A stretch of DNA of 64,000 nucleotides from Hypomyces perniciosus (lineage: Eukaryota > Ascomycota > Sordariomycetes > Hypocreales > Hypocreaceae). The DNA is taken from the NCBI GenBank assembly GCA_008477525.1, contig SPDT01000009.1, positions 1,178,001-1,242,000 of the forward strand. Direction: 5' to 3'. The position numbers were made by a program, and so were the translations under genes. The notes under the pieces were generated by a model, which saw only the letters and a list, made by a program, of their open reading frames with translations, had not been told where the DNA came from and searched no databases. Below are positions 1-11,251 of this stretch, piece after piece. Position 1 is the stretch's first letter, and every line of letters begins with the position of its first letter.

Positions 1-690
1 TTGTTGGATGTCTCCTTGCGCTCGAGGATCTTTCCTTGCAGGAGAGTTACTATGTCTGTTGGGTCTGTTACCTGGCGGTCTCCATCCACCAAGGAGGGTG
101 GTTGGAACCGGTCAGTGGACTTCCTCCACTTGGCCACTTGGAATATGTCCCTTCCTGGCCCCGGCAATGATCGAGTCCCAGTGGGCTGCCTTCTTTCTCC
201 CGACGGTCGATCGGAGGGTCTTCTCAGCGACTTCCCGTTCGTCTGACCTATCAGGGGCCATGGCCAGCGCCTTTTGTGCTTCCCGGCAATCAAAGTCCCA
301 CCAGGGGGCGCAGCGGCCGCTCTGGTGTCTTCTTCTTCCGGCACCCACCATGGCGGTCAAGAAGAGGTCCTCCAGCGCTTGGGCCGCTCCGTCCAGGGTT
401 TCCCTGGTCAGGTTGTCGTGATCTAGGTCCGGTAGGCACGACCCGTGGCTGTGCATGAGCTGGCTGAAGTCCAGGAGGTTTTCGTCTGGGATGTATAGTT
501 TTCCTTTGGTGGAAGGCGGAACTATGGGATCTGGCAGCGTGGTGACGAGGGTGTAGTGATCTGCTCCCGTGTCCAGCTGTCTATCCACCCTCGTGCGAGC
601 TGCTGTGTTGGAGAAGACTAGGTCGATCGTGTTGCCGTGCGGGTGTGGCCATCCGGTCCTGCGGTCGCACCAGACACCACACCCCCTTTG
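1..690 (-). mobile_element. LINE (Tad/I-like) ORF2 fragment, degenerate
   Basis: Read on the minus strand, positions ~670-540 encode the end of an endonuclease domain with GNTIDLVFSN and later ADHYTL, the usual end of the APE-type endonuclease/exonuclease/phosphatase fold in non-LTR retrotransposons. It is followed by APWWDFDCREAQKAL, the standard linker between endonuclease and reverse transcriptase in fungal LINEs. A frameshift near 115-150 moves the reading frame to one reading STDRFQPPSLVDGDRQV and then TDPTDIVTLLQGKILERK, also a LINE linker. The element runs off the left edge; its other boundary, near 660-690, is not precise. Because of the frameshift it is a dead copy. It may belong to the same family as the LINE 3' ends at 18.4, 22.4 and 32.4 kb, but they do not overlap in sequence, so this is unproven. 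Confidence 0.8.
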
Positions 691-1383
691 ACCACAGCTA
701 ACCTTAAACGATCAATTTGAATTACAATTATACATAGCATTGGATAGCCCTGAATTCTTAGTTTAACATTTTGTATGATATCCCTGTGCTGCGCGGAATG
801 CAGCCAATCGCCGTGGCATTGAGTCATGATGTTGATGTGCGACTGCTCTTCACGGCAGTAAGTGATCTGAGTTATGGATCTTGTGCGTAATTCTTGTCCG
901 CGAGGAAAGGGAATGCCCGTTAAACTCTTCAGCAGAGACAATTTCCTATAGCTTAATCGCCGACTGCTGCAAGCTGAGGTAGAGGCAGGTACTCCATACT
1001 TGCAAATGTTCTTTCCTGTAGCTTACTGACCCATATTAAGTCACTGATGTTATGTATACCTCCGTATTATTAACGCATAAGTAGTAAGGGCCAGATTGGT
1101 ATAGACCCAGTCGGCGTGGAGAGAATTCTGACAATTTGCAAGATCACGGGCTGCTGGAAAGCGATCCTGCTTCTGGATGAGGCGGACGATTTTCTGGACT
1201 AGGCGCTCGAACAATCCACGTCTCAATGCCCTCGTTTCTGTTTCATTAGTCACTGGGTAAAATTTTTTTATTGTGACCGTTTAAAGTTAGCTGTTGTCAA
1301 AGGGATGCGGTGTGTCCTACTGCTTTAGTTAGTAGTCTAATAATAGATGGTGGTTGGTTGATGAGTAGCGGTTGTTGCTATAA
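691..1383. other. intergenic, nothing recognised
   Basis: Only short overlapping open frames without recognisable domains are present. I see no RNA gene or clear repeat here. Confidence 0.5.
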
Positions 1384-1968
1384 TTACTGTCTCAGACTGT
1401 ATGTACATCCGAACTCGCAAGCGCCCCAACTCTTCAACTTCATGGAATAGTGTACCTGTAGGCTTCCAAGAGAGCGCCCTGGAAAGGTGTCGCTGAACCG
1501 CTGATGAATCTCTACCCACTCAAGGTTCTCATGCCCCGCCCTCAACTTGATGAGTAGATCGTCCTCTGCAGGTGTGAATCTGGCCCTCGTGCCCGGGGTC
1601 CGTCTTGCCTGACCACTACTCGTTCTTGAGGTTATCATACGACGCGTAGTGCCTGTGACAACGCTGCCTTGGTTATGCTTTGTGTAGAGTGGCCATTCGA
1701 ACTGCAGCTGGAACGTTGCCACGCCGTCCGCGATGACGCGCTTGAATACGGCGCCTTGCAAAGGCCACTCCTCAAACTTTGCGACGGCCGCCTCGGCGTC
1801 TCCCTCCTCAGATGCAGCGTGCGATGTTAGCGGGCTGAGCATGCTGCCCGCAGGTGTGTGCTTCCTCGTTCGCATTGATGGGTTGGTAGCCATTAGGAGG
1901 GATGGATGAGCCAGAATTGGCTCTTTGTCGCTTGTTATGTCACCTTTTAATGGTACATTAGTGCACAA
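1384..1968 (-). CDS. Myb/SANT-like DNA-binding protein
   Basis: A 194-codon frame. The C-terminal third holds a Myb/SANT-like helix-turn-helix: ARFTPAEDDLLIKLRAGH, then LEWVEIHQRFSDTF, then GRSLGSLQVHYSMKLK, with the acidic start of helix 1, the tryptophan before helix 2 and the GRS..LQV.Y pattern of recognition helix 3. Short fungal proteins with one such repeat are common and presumably bind DNA in the nucleus; the targets are unknown. The first ATG is at 1968, but an in-frame ATG at 1893 (MATNPSMRTRKHT) gives a 169-residue protein and is equally plausible. The N-terminal part (residues ~50-115) is not recognised. No intron is needed. Confidence 0.6.
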   Translation of the reverse strand: MCTNVPLKGDITSDKEPILAHPSLLMATNPSMRTRKHTPAGSMLSPLTSHAASEEGDAEAAVAKFEEWPLQGAVFKRVIADGVATFQLQFEWPLYTKHNQGSVVTGTTRRMITSRTSSGQARRTPGTRARFTPAEDDLLIKLRAGHENLEWVEIHQRFSDTFPGRSLGSLQVHYSMKLKSWGACEFGCTYSLRQ

Positions 1969-2061
1969 CCCAGGTAGGGCTGCAAAGCCACATATGGCTA
2001 AAAGCTGCCACTGCGAAAATAATTAACTCGGAAGGCATGGGACACTGTTTTCGCCTTTTAC

Positions 2062-2210
2062 TGTACAGTTATGTGCATAAATGGCCTCTTTTTTGCACAC
2101 AGTCTCTCTTTTTTCAAGGTCATGGTGGATACTTTAGGGTACAATTACGTACTTACTTGTGGCCGAAAAGCCAAAAGGGGAGGAAATATTTGAGCCTAAG
2201 CGCGTCGATT
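2062..2210. repeat. second, related miniature-element remnant
   Basis: 2062-2084 is a diverged direct repeat of 2375-2397. The stretch 2155-2203 (TGGCCGAAAAGCC...GGAAATATTTGAGCCTAA) is an inverted, diverged copy of 2449-2500 inside the neighbouring element. The arrangement suggests two related non-autonomous elements in opposite orientation. No transposase is visible. Confidence 0.4.
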
Positions 2211-2340
2211 GTGCCATATCGAAGTATGTTCGATCGCGCGTTGCGGACCGTTCGTGGAGTGCAAGGGATGATCTTTTTCGCTATATCCTCATCTTTAATA
2301 CATACATAACAGCTAAAACCAAACACTATATTAACTATAA

Positions 2341-2549
2341 ACCAAAAAAAGTGGACACTCGTTTCGGTCGTCCCTGTACAGTCATGAGCATAAACGGCTT
2401 CCTCTTCAATTATAACTGTTAAAAGAGGCTGGGTATTGAGGATTTTAGCTTGCATTTAGGCCCAAATATTTCCTCTACTGTTGGCTTTTTGGCTACAACT
2501 AATAATTATACATACAGGGTCGACCGAACCGAGTGTCCACCTTTTTGGT
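2341..2549. mobile_element. miniature inverted-repeat element (Tc1/mariner-like remnant)
   Basis: A ~30-bp terminal inverted repeat is visible: the left end 2341-2370 contains GTGGACACTCGTTTCGGTCG, and the right end 2521-2549 is its inverse with about two mismatches and a length difference in the A-run. The outermost bases are ACCAAAAA..TTTTTGGT. Only 209 bp are enclosed, with no coding capacity. A third copy of the terminal motif lies alone at 2883-2912. The interior reads CTGTACAGTCATGAGCATAAA, close to 2062-2084 (TGTACAGTTATGTGCATAAA), so at least two related remnants are nested or juxtaposed. The Tc1/mariner assignment rests only on the style of the ends. Confidence 0.5.
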
Positions 2550-2912
2550 AATAGTGAATATTAAAGACTGCTATTTGCGGACGAGGCGTGGCTGGTACAG
2601 TGCGAACATAATCCTTACACACTAACATAAAGTAACTGGTTAGTTGCCGTGCCATCAGTGTGGTTTACAACTGCCAGTCCTGATTGTATGGTATAAAGAA
2701 TCCAGAAATCGCCTCATAAGAAAGCAGGAACAGGAACAATAAGCTGCTTGCCTGGGGGTGGCTGCATCACCAAGCAGCTACTTCTGGCTTGATACACACA
2801 TATGGACCACAGCAGGCGCACGATAAAAGCCACATGTGGCGCACATAGTCCGTGCTCTGACTAATTTTCTGAACCAAAACAGGCAGACACTCGTTTCGGT
2901 CGGCCCTGTACT

Positions 2913-5900
2913 ATCATTCTTTCAAAGCAGAATATTGGAATATTGGCATCCTATTGTTTGAGCAAGTAACTGCCCGTCCAAGCGACCTATCACAAAACCG
3001 GCTTACGCATTCGTGGCTACTCGAGCAAGTGACCGCCCGACCATGCCACCTACCACGGAACCGGCAAACGCAATCGTAGCAGCTCCATAGGGAGGGCATA
3101 CAAATGACGCGGCGATAGAAATGGTTGCTAAAAGCTGATCCATATTACAGCAACTCCCAAGACCTTGACTGACTCTTCCGAAAAAAGCTCACGATAGGCC
3201 CTCTCTCCCTTGTACTCGTACGAAGTACACGCTGGACAGGCTTTCAACACCAAGAGTGTCGCGGCCAACTGAGCCATACAGCAAAAGTGAAGTGCACACT
3301 TGTCGCGTAACACGGTTGTGCAGTCAGTCATATCACGATAATAGGGCATTTTTGGCACCTGAATTCCACTCAATTCCTCGATGTTTTCTCTTCTCTTCCT
3401 CCATCCTCATTGGGTTCTCTTCCCGCCATTTTATCATAGAAACAGAACGCCGCGCGTTCTGTTTCACCTCACGTCAGATCACAGGTTCCCTTGCATACAC
3501 ATTTTTGCTTATTCCAACAACTAGACCGACGTTATCCGACAACACTTCAGCAGGTCTGCTGATAGTGTCGTATATGTCGTGACAAAGAGTGTATAAGCCA
3601 CAAGCCAGAAAGTACATGAATACATGGTACTTCTCAAACGCCGTCAAATTTGCTAGAACTCGTGGTGCAGCCAGCTACGCGACTCACTCTGTCAGAGGCG
3701 TGGTGAGATGGTTCATGCATGGCGAGCCAATCGGACTCAGGAATCTGAGGAAAGACTTATTTAAGATTTGAGATCTTGGGGAGTGAATTTAGTGATGGTG
3801 GGTGACCTTTTATTGCCATCACCGTTGTCCTGGGCCACCCACAGCGCGCGGAGTAGCGACCTTGAAATGTGCGCGTGGGCCATTCGGGGGTGTACCGGCC
3901 TCCGCTAGGCTTGGACAGGCTTAGATGATCGACGTGGGCCTATTCCTATAAGCCTAGGTGAGGCTTCTCTGCCAAATTTTGATGGTAGTACGGGTACTCC
4001 GAGCCTTTTTCGAACTAGTGAAGCATACTCCATTACCTTGTCTACTCGTTTAGCCGACATCTCGTGGCAACGAATCCGGCACGTCTGACGGGGAGCCGGA
4101 CTCCTTGCGTCTTGCTTGCGCAGCCTTGTCCCTCGATACCTGCGATCTTATTGGTTCGGCGTACATAAGGTATTGTATCAGAATACACTTGAAACCACTA
4201 GAGGTAAGTTTCCAGCGAATGAGGCAGCGTTTAGGAAGTACAATGTATTGATGTACTGATACTTGTTTTTCTGTGGATGCAGTGAGTGGCTTGGGTAACT
4301 GTACAGGATCCACTTTGTACAGATTTAACTTTTGAGACCCATGTGGCATGTACTCTGGACACCACCCTAGGTAATGCATTAAGCTTAAGATGCGGGGGAT
4401 ATGATTACATACCTATTTGGCAATCCCTTATAATAACACCCCCAGCGCCACGATTTTTTTATCCCAGTGAGACAAAGAGAGGACTTCGTAACAGCGGTTT
4501 TATTTGGTCCCAACAGAGCTGGAGGGGGCGGACATCTCACCATTCGGGCCATTAAGTTCATACATAGGTGCAAGACATTGCCGATGTGCAGAACGGTTAG
4601 GCGAGGTGAGAAATGTTAATGAAGGTGGAGGCGACATCGCTTCAGCTGAGTTCCTGAATGAAAATAGATACATTCGCACAGCAGGCTAATACGAAACTAT
4701 TACTCCGTAGACTTACTCCGTACGTGTATCTACATCAGGCCGTGAGCCAGCTTCACCTTCCGATTTGCGGAGCTGTGCCTGTCTTGCATGGAGTATAATA
4801 AACCCAATTACCAACGCACAACGGCCAAATCCCAAATTGAGCTGAGGGGGTGGATGGATACACTCGGAAGCGCTCCGGGCGACCCTAGCCCCTGGTGTGT
4901 GGTATCGGTTGGAACAAAAATAACTACCAACTGAAGTCAACATACATGCTCAGTAAGAAAATGTCAGCAATTGGAAGGTAGTAGCCCAAAATACTGCGAG
5001 TAATCCGCTGAGGTGCGGTGCCTGTACATGTATTTAACCAATTCTTGCGACTTTTTTTTACAAGTGTCTGGCACAATTGCGTAGGAATACCCAACCAGCT
5101 CCATAGCCCATAATAGTTTGGGTGCTACCACTGGCCATATCTTTGAAGACCCACAAACAGAAAGCTTGGCTATGAACATCCAGGTATCTCCAGGCATCAG
5201 CATCACGATGTGACCAAATACATTACTCGATTGGCTACGTACCGCGCGCTCTGATTGATATCACTGCTGAATGACTCACAGTAGAACTTTTGCGGCTTCG
5301 CAGCCACCAAATGCAACATTCACAACGCCCCCTTGGCGCCGACCGGTTCGTCACGTATTCGTTTTGTGTGTGTTGGTCAGCTAAATCGTTGTTAGATGGC
5401 GATACATACGTGCCCAGCCTATAATACATACTAACTGTACGTATAAACGGACAACTTCTGGGTCAACTGGTGAGCTAACTTGAACATCAGTGCACGCTTG
5501 CATGTGATATTTGAAGGCAACAATTGCCTTGGAGTTTTGGTGCCCTTTGACTAGCTGGAAAGCTTCACATTTAGCGGTTACTGTCATGGAGAGGCCTCTC
5601 ATCGTTTCATCTCAGACGGGGCCCTACAACATTGGGGGCGTGCCGATTGGTGGAACTCCTACAAGTGCACTTTCACAGTCACAGAATGCAACCGTCGGTG
5701 GGATTCCAAGACAGCTGAGTGGCCGGCAATACCTGTCATTACTGGTTTGTTGGTCAATGCAAAATCTTGGTTGTGATTGGGAGACGGCATAACGGCACAA
5801 CCTGACAAGCTGACTGGCCCAATTCGACTCCCCGGGCGCGTATGTGATATTTTAAGCCAGCAATTTTCTTGGCCCCTTGTCTGGTTGGACAACGCTGTCT

Positions 5901-6164
5901 TCCGCCGGGTTACGGCCATGGAAGAGGCCACTCACTGCTTCATCTCAGACGGAATGCTGCCATTTTGGGAAGGGGGGGATTGATGCCTAACAGTCGTTGC
6001 GTTCCATCCAACCCTATCCGCTGCTGTTGCAGTCCTGTGGACGGGCCACTTCACAGGAGTCACTGAGCGCTGGCATCAACAGAATTTTCTGGATTACAAA
6101 TCATATAGTGATGCGACTCTTTCTCTCGTATATATAAACAGCATCTGTCGCCCTCATTAAACAG
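2913..6164. other. gene-poor interval
   Basis: I find no domain-bearing frame or RNA gene in these 3.2 kb. The only structure noted is an imperfect direct repeat (5585-5618 and 5919-5952; both contain TTCATCTCAGACGG after a CATGG(A)AGAGGCC motif) and scattered TACTCCGTA words near 4704-4725. Confidence 0.45.
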
Positions 6165-6245
6165 ATGAATCGTCAATCAACCAACTATCATCGTCTGCCA
6201 TCGTCTTTCAGTCTTGCCTCCTTATTATATACCAGCAACAACAAT

Positions 6246-7263
6246 ATGGCCCCAATTACCTTGCTCGACTCTTTCAACAAAGCCATTCCTGGCAAGGAGG
6301 TGTTTATTGTGGACATGGGCAAACCGTTAAATCCGACTAAATCGTCAAAGTCGAAGGAATTGACCCATATATCTGGAGAATCAACCAGAAACTCGCAGGC
6401 GCCATTGCTCGGATTTGAGGCCTTTTGACGAGTATTGGCGTCCTTGTGCTCGCGCCATTCTAGAAGACCCTCAGGTCTGTGCGATCCTACTTGCGAAATA
6501 CCTTCCGGAGCTGGATCCCTCTGCCATCTTGTCGACTGAGGCTGATGTGGCCGATGCCTCGTCTCTCCAACTCGTGAACCCTGTTAACTGGGCACTCTGT
6601 GGTCATCGCAAAGGTGAAATTGCGTGTGCCAACCAAAAAACCATCAGCAGAGGTCCCAAAGGGGTAGCTGGCCGCGTTCGTTCAGACAAGGTTTGGCGTT
6701 TGAGCAATGAGGTGAACCCGGGTATAAACTTCGCAGTTCTCGACTACAAGAAACCTAAAACTATAATACGAAAAGAGTTTGAAAATGGGCTCATTGATCT
6801 CAATGAATTCAATGAGATCATGTTGGATTATCATGAAGAATCGTTTTTCAAAGGCAGCTCTCGGATCTTGCTCAAGCAAGCCGTCAATTATGCCGACATG
6901 TACGGGACAAAATATATCGCATTCTACGACTGGGATGCCTTGGTTCTCCTCTACCTGGGTGATTCAAAGGATAAGCAAGGCGGAGATTGGTGTTATGTCA
7001 CTTTGATCACCGACAGATCTGACATGAGGGCAGGGCTCCTTGCCTTCCTCGAAAGGGCCTACGAATTGGGAGACCGTCGGGATGAGGGAAGTGAGGGAAG
7101 TGAGGGAGGTGAGGGAGGTGAGGGAGGTGAAGGGGGTAAGGAGGTCAGGGTGCCTGAATTTCGGGTCCCCAAGCTCGAAGTTCCGGCTTCCAAGCGCCGC
7201 TCCCCCAAGATGGAGATTCCTATCAGAGAGGCGACCGCAGCCAGTGCGCCCGGTAAGCAGTGA
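6246..7263 (+). pseudogene. PD-(D/E)XK nuclease-like protein, two frameshifts
   Basis: Translation from ATG 6246 (MAPITLLDSFNKAIPGKE) stays plausible through DMGKPLNP. It then needs a shift near 6340 into a frame reading IVKVEGIDPYIWRINQKLAG, and another near 6415 into the long frame RPFDEYWRPCARAILEDPQ, which runs to the stop at 7261. Each shift equals one missing base. The core shows FAVLDYK (candidate D-x-K of a PD-(D/E)XK fold) followed by KQAVNYADMYGTKYIAFYDW, a QxxxY-like helix and strand typical of these nuclease-like fungal proteins. The C-terminus has a 9-bp minisatellite (7083-7137) giving EGSEGSEGGEGG repeats and then a basic tail. A real pseudogene and indel errors in the assembly are both possible. 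The superfamily call is by motif only. Confidence 0.5.
7083..7137 (+). repeat. 9-bp minisatellite inside the nuclease-like gene
   Basis: About six imperfect copies of GAGGGAGGT / GAGGGAAGT, in frame, encode Gly/Ser/Glu triplets. Such tracts vary in length between strains. Confidence 0.8.
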
Positions 7264-8193
7264 CTGTGAAGGCTGCCTTCATGTCAATGTGAGTCTTGGA
7301 TGCCAGTTTCTTTGCTTTGTACTTTTTAGTTACGCTTGAAAGGTTTAAAGACAAATAGAAATGGAATCGATTGTTTTTCCTCGATTCCCTTTTATCCCAA
7401 TTAGATTTCCCTTCTTTCATTACTAACTCAGGGCTCTACTACAACGGAGACCGCCCGAATACCGTTTGTTTTCTATAGGTAAAGAGTGGCCATGCATGTG
7501 TCCAAGCGCTGTGGTCTACCATCGGGATGCACATAACATAGCTTCGGAAGTCTAACCGGAATTCTAAGCTGGATATGGACGCTGTGGAGAGGCGCACAAG
7601 ACACGCCCGTGACAAAATAGGTTGACAAAAACTGAAAACCCAGGACTGAGCTCCATAAATCATTGTCACATAACGGTGAGACGGTTGGAAGAAGTGGGAA
7701 ATTGGTGCGGGAGGAACCGACGGAAAGCGTCTCGTCTATATTGATGGGTGTACGAGTAGTATTGAGAGCTGTCCTGGTGTCCCTTTCTCCCCACTACCCT
7801 CGGCTATTCGCACATCTGTTATATTTTTTCCACCGGGATGTCTTTCGGCACTCGACCCTGTCATCAGGTCTGTCTCCATGTCTTCCTCCTGTCACTCGCC
7901 TGGCGGATCTCGTTCTCAATTCCATCCTCCGCAAATCGTGTACATGCATGCGTTATGGCCTCTTCAGAAACACCAATTCACTCAACTGCAGACGTCCAGG
8001 TGCGTGTAGTGCTTTCTTCAAGACAGCCAATGATCAGCATATATTTCATAATCTAGATGATCATCATTCATTGGCCAATCTACCATTGAATCTTCAGGCA
8101 CAATTCATCCCTGTATTCTAATATGTATCATGCTATCTTTCCCCCAAGACAAACAAGCTATACTCCCAGCCTTGGCGCACCACAAATCCCTAA
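7264..8193. other. interval between convergent genes, nothing firm
   Basis: Small frames are present on both strands but none shows a domain or convincing splice structure. A short frame beginning MASSETPIHSTADVQ at ~7963 and ending at a GTGCGT donor-like site could be a first exon, but I cannot follow it. Confidence 0.4.
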
Positions 8194-9365
8194 TCAAAAG
8201 TCCTCAGAGTAATCATCTAATTCTGGCAGCTCGTCGTCCTGCATTGGCGGGGTCATCTCCACAAGTTCGTCAAAGTCCCGACGTTTTTTCATCGAGGGCG
8301 TAGGGCCGCTAAAGTCATCAGAATTCTTCCACCGAAGATAGAGCCACCCCTTGAAAGCCTTCTCTTCCCAGCGATGTGGCGAAGGGACCCATTGAAAAAA
8401 TTCGGGTGGACATCTACCCCAGAAGTGATATAGAGGGCTCATAGGACGATCCGTGTTATAGTTGGAGGCCGTGCAGTTCAACTGGTGAAGACGATAGATT
8501 TATTGAAATCGATCGAAAGGATCTTGCGGACCGTTTGGGCCACAAAGTCTAGTCCGACAAGCATGACGTTCCTTGGAGCAAAGTCCTTTTGAGCTACTTT
8601 GTAATACAGCACCGTGAGGTAAACCTCTAAAGCACGTGCAAAAATTTCCAACCGTCCCTCCGGGCTAAGGCGAAGAACCTCGCGATTTTGTAAGAGGGAC
8701 CACATACTAATACCCTGGACCCATTCCATGAGTATCATGCGGACTGATCTCTCGTTGCCCGAAAGGCTCATCTTGAATGTCCAAGACCCAGAATATTTTG
8801 GCGCAAACTCGCCGTCGACGTTGGACCGCTCTAACTGCTCGTATGCGAGCGCTTCCCGACTGTAGTCATGGTCCGCCTCCCATGTAAGGTCAACAGGTCG
8901 CCCAGTCTCCTTATCCACGTAAGAGTAGTAGAGAGGGTCGTAGATTTTTGCTACGTACGTCCGGCCCTTATCTTCATCGAGGTAGCAACGTACGAGCTGA
9001 GCACCGCGCTCAATCCCACAAGCGATGAGGTCGATGATGTGAAGGTTGTGGGCCTTTGTCTCTGAATGGGGTTTCGTCTCTTTGACGGGATTTTGAAGGC
9101 ACCATTCGGTTGGGAAAAACTGGACCAGCTCGTTGTCTTTGGCCTTTTTAGGCCAGAGATCCCTGTTGTATCCATCTCCATATGGCTGTGGCGGGATGTG
9201 TCGCCGGATGGATAGTGTGAGCTTCCGGCGGTAAGGGAGTGGTGGACGTTTAGAATCGAGAGGATTGTCCCACTCGCTGATGGACTTGTAGCCAGTAGGC
9301 ATTTTGTGATGAGGGCTGTTGCAGAGAAATCCTTCACAGTCAAAGTTCTCCAGGTATCGGGCCAA
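8194..9365 (-). pseudogene. fungal protein-kinase-like protein, one frameshift
   Basis: From ATG 9365 a 295-residue frame shows kinase-fold landmarks. These are TYVAKIYDPLYY with candidate lysine K140, EALAYEQLE (alpha-C glutamate E171), ILMEWVQGIS (hinge), QKDFAPRNVML (catalytic-loop D261, N266) and ILSIDFNKS (metal-binding D286). The frame stops at 8478, but the next frame continues directly with LNCTASNYNTDRPMSPLYHFW and a conserved-looking tail ending in an acidic stretch at 8194. A single lost base near 8480 explains the break, and no intron fits. This is a fungal-expanded kinase-like family of unknown substrate. It is convergent with the nuclease-like gene upstream, and the two share the single-base-loss type of damage. 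Confidence 0.55.
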
Positions 9366-10505
9366 GTAACCTGGGAGGGTGTCGGGCGTTGGTTTTCAGC
9401 TTGGTCGGAAAACATGCAAAAAGCAAGTTAAAAAATGCTTGAGGTTTCACGCAGAATGGTACGGATCATATGCTTTTATATCTTCTTGCGTTGACAAGAC
9501 AGAGAATGGTAGCGTCCACCCCACTAATAACCAAGTACGGATAGTGCTTAACACTATTTAGCAACAAAGGCTGTATATCACTAACTAATAGTGACCTCTG
9601 TACTTCGTATATTACTAGGGAGGTACAAGTAGTGATGTATCTTAGCTGATTTCCTAATTGGTAAAACCACAGGGTTTGCCTCCATCAACGAGCCCTGTTA
9701 GGTAGTTAGCGCACCTTCGTTCACTGGCCCTGGGTTGTCTTTTGATTGGACGCCTCTAATTCTAGGGACAGCAGTGGAGGGTACCTAATTTTCTTCAGAG
9801 TACTCCATAGCCAATTAAAATTCGACATGCGGGGTTGTAGGCTTGGTGATGCTGTGGAGTACTACGGAGTTTGCCCCGGCTGTGGCCACAGTCATCCGTA
9901 GCGGTCTAGTGGGCTTCACCATCTCAGATGGATGAATCAGTCTCAAGTAAGCCTGCTGTGAACTTCGTATGTACTTGTTAGATGCACGGGAGTGACTATT
10001 GCAGCATAATGGGGTGATTGTATTATCATCATGCTTAGTTGACTGTTCTGTTCCTCTCGTCAGGAAGCTTTTCTCCCTTCAGCCCCTTTTCCTTAGGTGG
10101 GTCACTTCCGTATTATGTACACCCCGAGCTCGGCATACGCCCCATACTGCATAAGGCAGTATCTAACAAAACAAGACTCTTAATTGTTGGATTGACCGTT
10201 GTACGATATGCACAAAAAGTAGAGTTACTCTGTATGTATTTATGCACATAATAAACAAAGATTATATCTAACAGTACTCCGTATTATGTATTGATTCCCT
10301 TTCCCCGCACTGGACAGCCCTTCAACCACGAGTACATGGATCGGGGTAAGTGACTTAGCTCGTCGGCCCGCCCTACTCCTCAATGCCGTGTTATGATTGG
10401 GTCGACGAGGTGCACACTCTAATACCTCCAGACAATGTCATGGCCCCGCTCTGTCACGAGTCGGCTGGATGCTCGAGGGCAGTAATTTTGGAGGGACATC
10501 TAAGT
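9366..10505. other. intergenic, nothing recognised
   Basis: No gene is seen. The interval contains several TACTCCGTA/TACTTCGTA-type words (9600, 9849, 10265). Confidence 0.45.
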
Positions 10506-10680
10506 ATGTACAATACAATACAATACAATTTATTAACTCCCGGCGGCTAAGCCGAAAGGACAACTTTAGCTGGTGTACATGTGTGCTTCTCAAGTTAGCC
10601 ATATCTCCTTGCAGCTCATGCGGTATCCGTCTTCTGTCTGTCCTGTCTTAATTCTACGTGTTCCCAAGGTTTATATATGA
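10506..10680 (-). mobile_element. possible LINE 3' end with (TTGTA)n tail
   Basis: Read on the minus strand, the sequence ends CTTAGCCGCCGGGAGTTAATAAA followed by a (TTGTA)n-type tail (10506-10530). The same layout, CTTAG-x-GG-x-CG..AATAA plus a simple-repeat or A-rich tail, occurs at the 3' ends of the two firmer LINE copies at 22.36 and 32.41 kb. There is no coding sequence and no TSD could be found. Confidence 0.35.
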
Positions 10681-10724
10681 ATGCCACTTTGCCGTAGGGA
10701 TGACAACAAACTCGATGAGAGGGA

Positions 10725-11206
10725 TTGGAATATTGTCACTCTTTTAACGAGGTCCTCCAACATTTTGAGCACGTCTTAATTACCCTCGAAGGTGACGGTC
10801 GACAGCGGATGCGAAAGCGCGGCTATATTAAAGCATATACCTGCTTAATAAAATGGAGGTATATAAAGCCGCTGCTCATCGATATCCCGACCCTGAGCAC
10901 TTCAAGGCTAATATTAATCCCTGCTAGAAGAAACTTGATAAGTACTACTCGCGGCTTGATGAGACACCGGTCTATTATGCGGCCGTCGCGCTTCATCCAG
11001 CGTATCGTTGGGGATACTTTGAAGATATGTGAGCAGATCGCCCAGAATGGATCCAGACTGCAAAGTCCCTTGTGGAAGGGCTGTATAGGTCGCATTATGA
11101 GGCGCAGGTTGTCTTCCTCATCTTGTTGAAGCCTGACGCAGAAGCTAGTGCGGTTTCTCCCACCACGAATAAGCTGCAAACATATTGGAGTGTGTTCGGT
11201 TGACAC
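10725..11206 (+). mobile_element. hAT transposase remnant, stop-riddled
   Basis: The plus strand encodes pieces of a hAT-family transposase C-terminal region: SFNEVLQHFEHVLITLE, then after a frame change YPDPEHFKANIN, KKLDKYYSRLDETPVYYAAV, ALHPAYRWGYFEDM and ADRPEWIQTAKSLVEGLY. Two stops (TAG just before KKLDKYY, TGA just after GYFEDM) fall where the family normally has tryptophan, so each is a TGG to TAG/TGA change. That is the G-to-A signature expected of repeat-induced point mutation. No terminal repeats were found. It lies tail-to-tail with gene X1, whose coding sequence stops ~45 bp beyond it. Confidence 0.75.
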
Positions 11207-11251
11207 ATTAGCGCGTTGAAGAAATTAACAAACATTGTCCTGTCTGATGCG

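Noticed and set aside
2153..2455. 100-codon minus-strand frame
   Set aside because: Lies across inverted-repeat element remnants and shows no transposase motif.
7663..8121. 152-codon plus-strand frame between the nuclease-like and kinase-like genes
   Set aside because: No conserved motif; several overlapping frames of similar length exist there.
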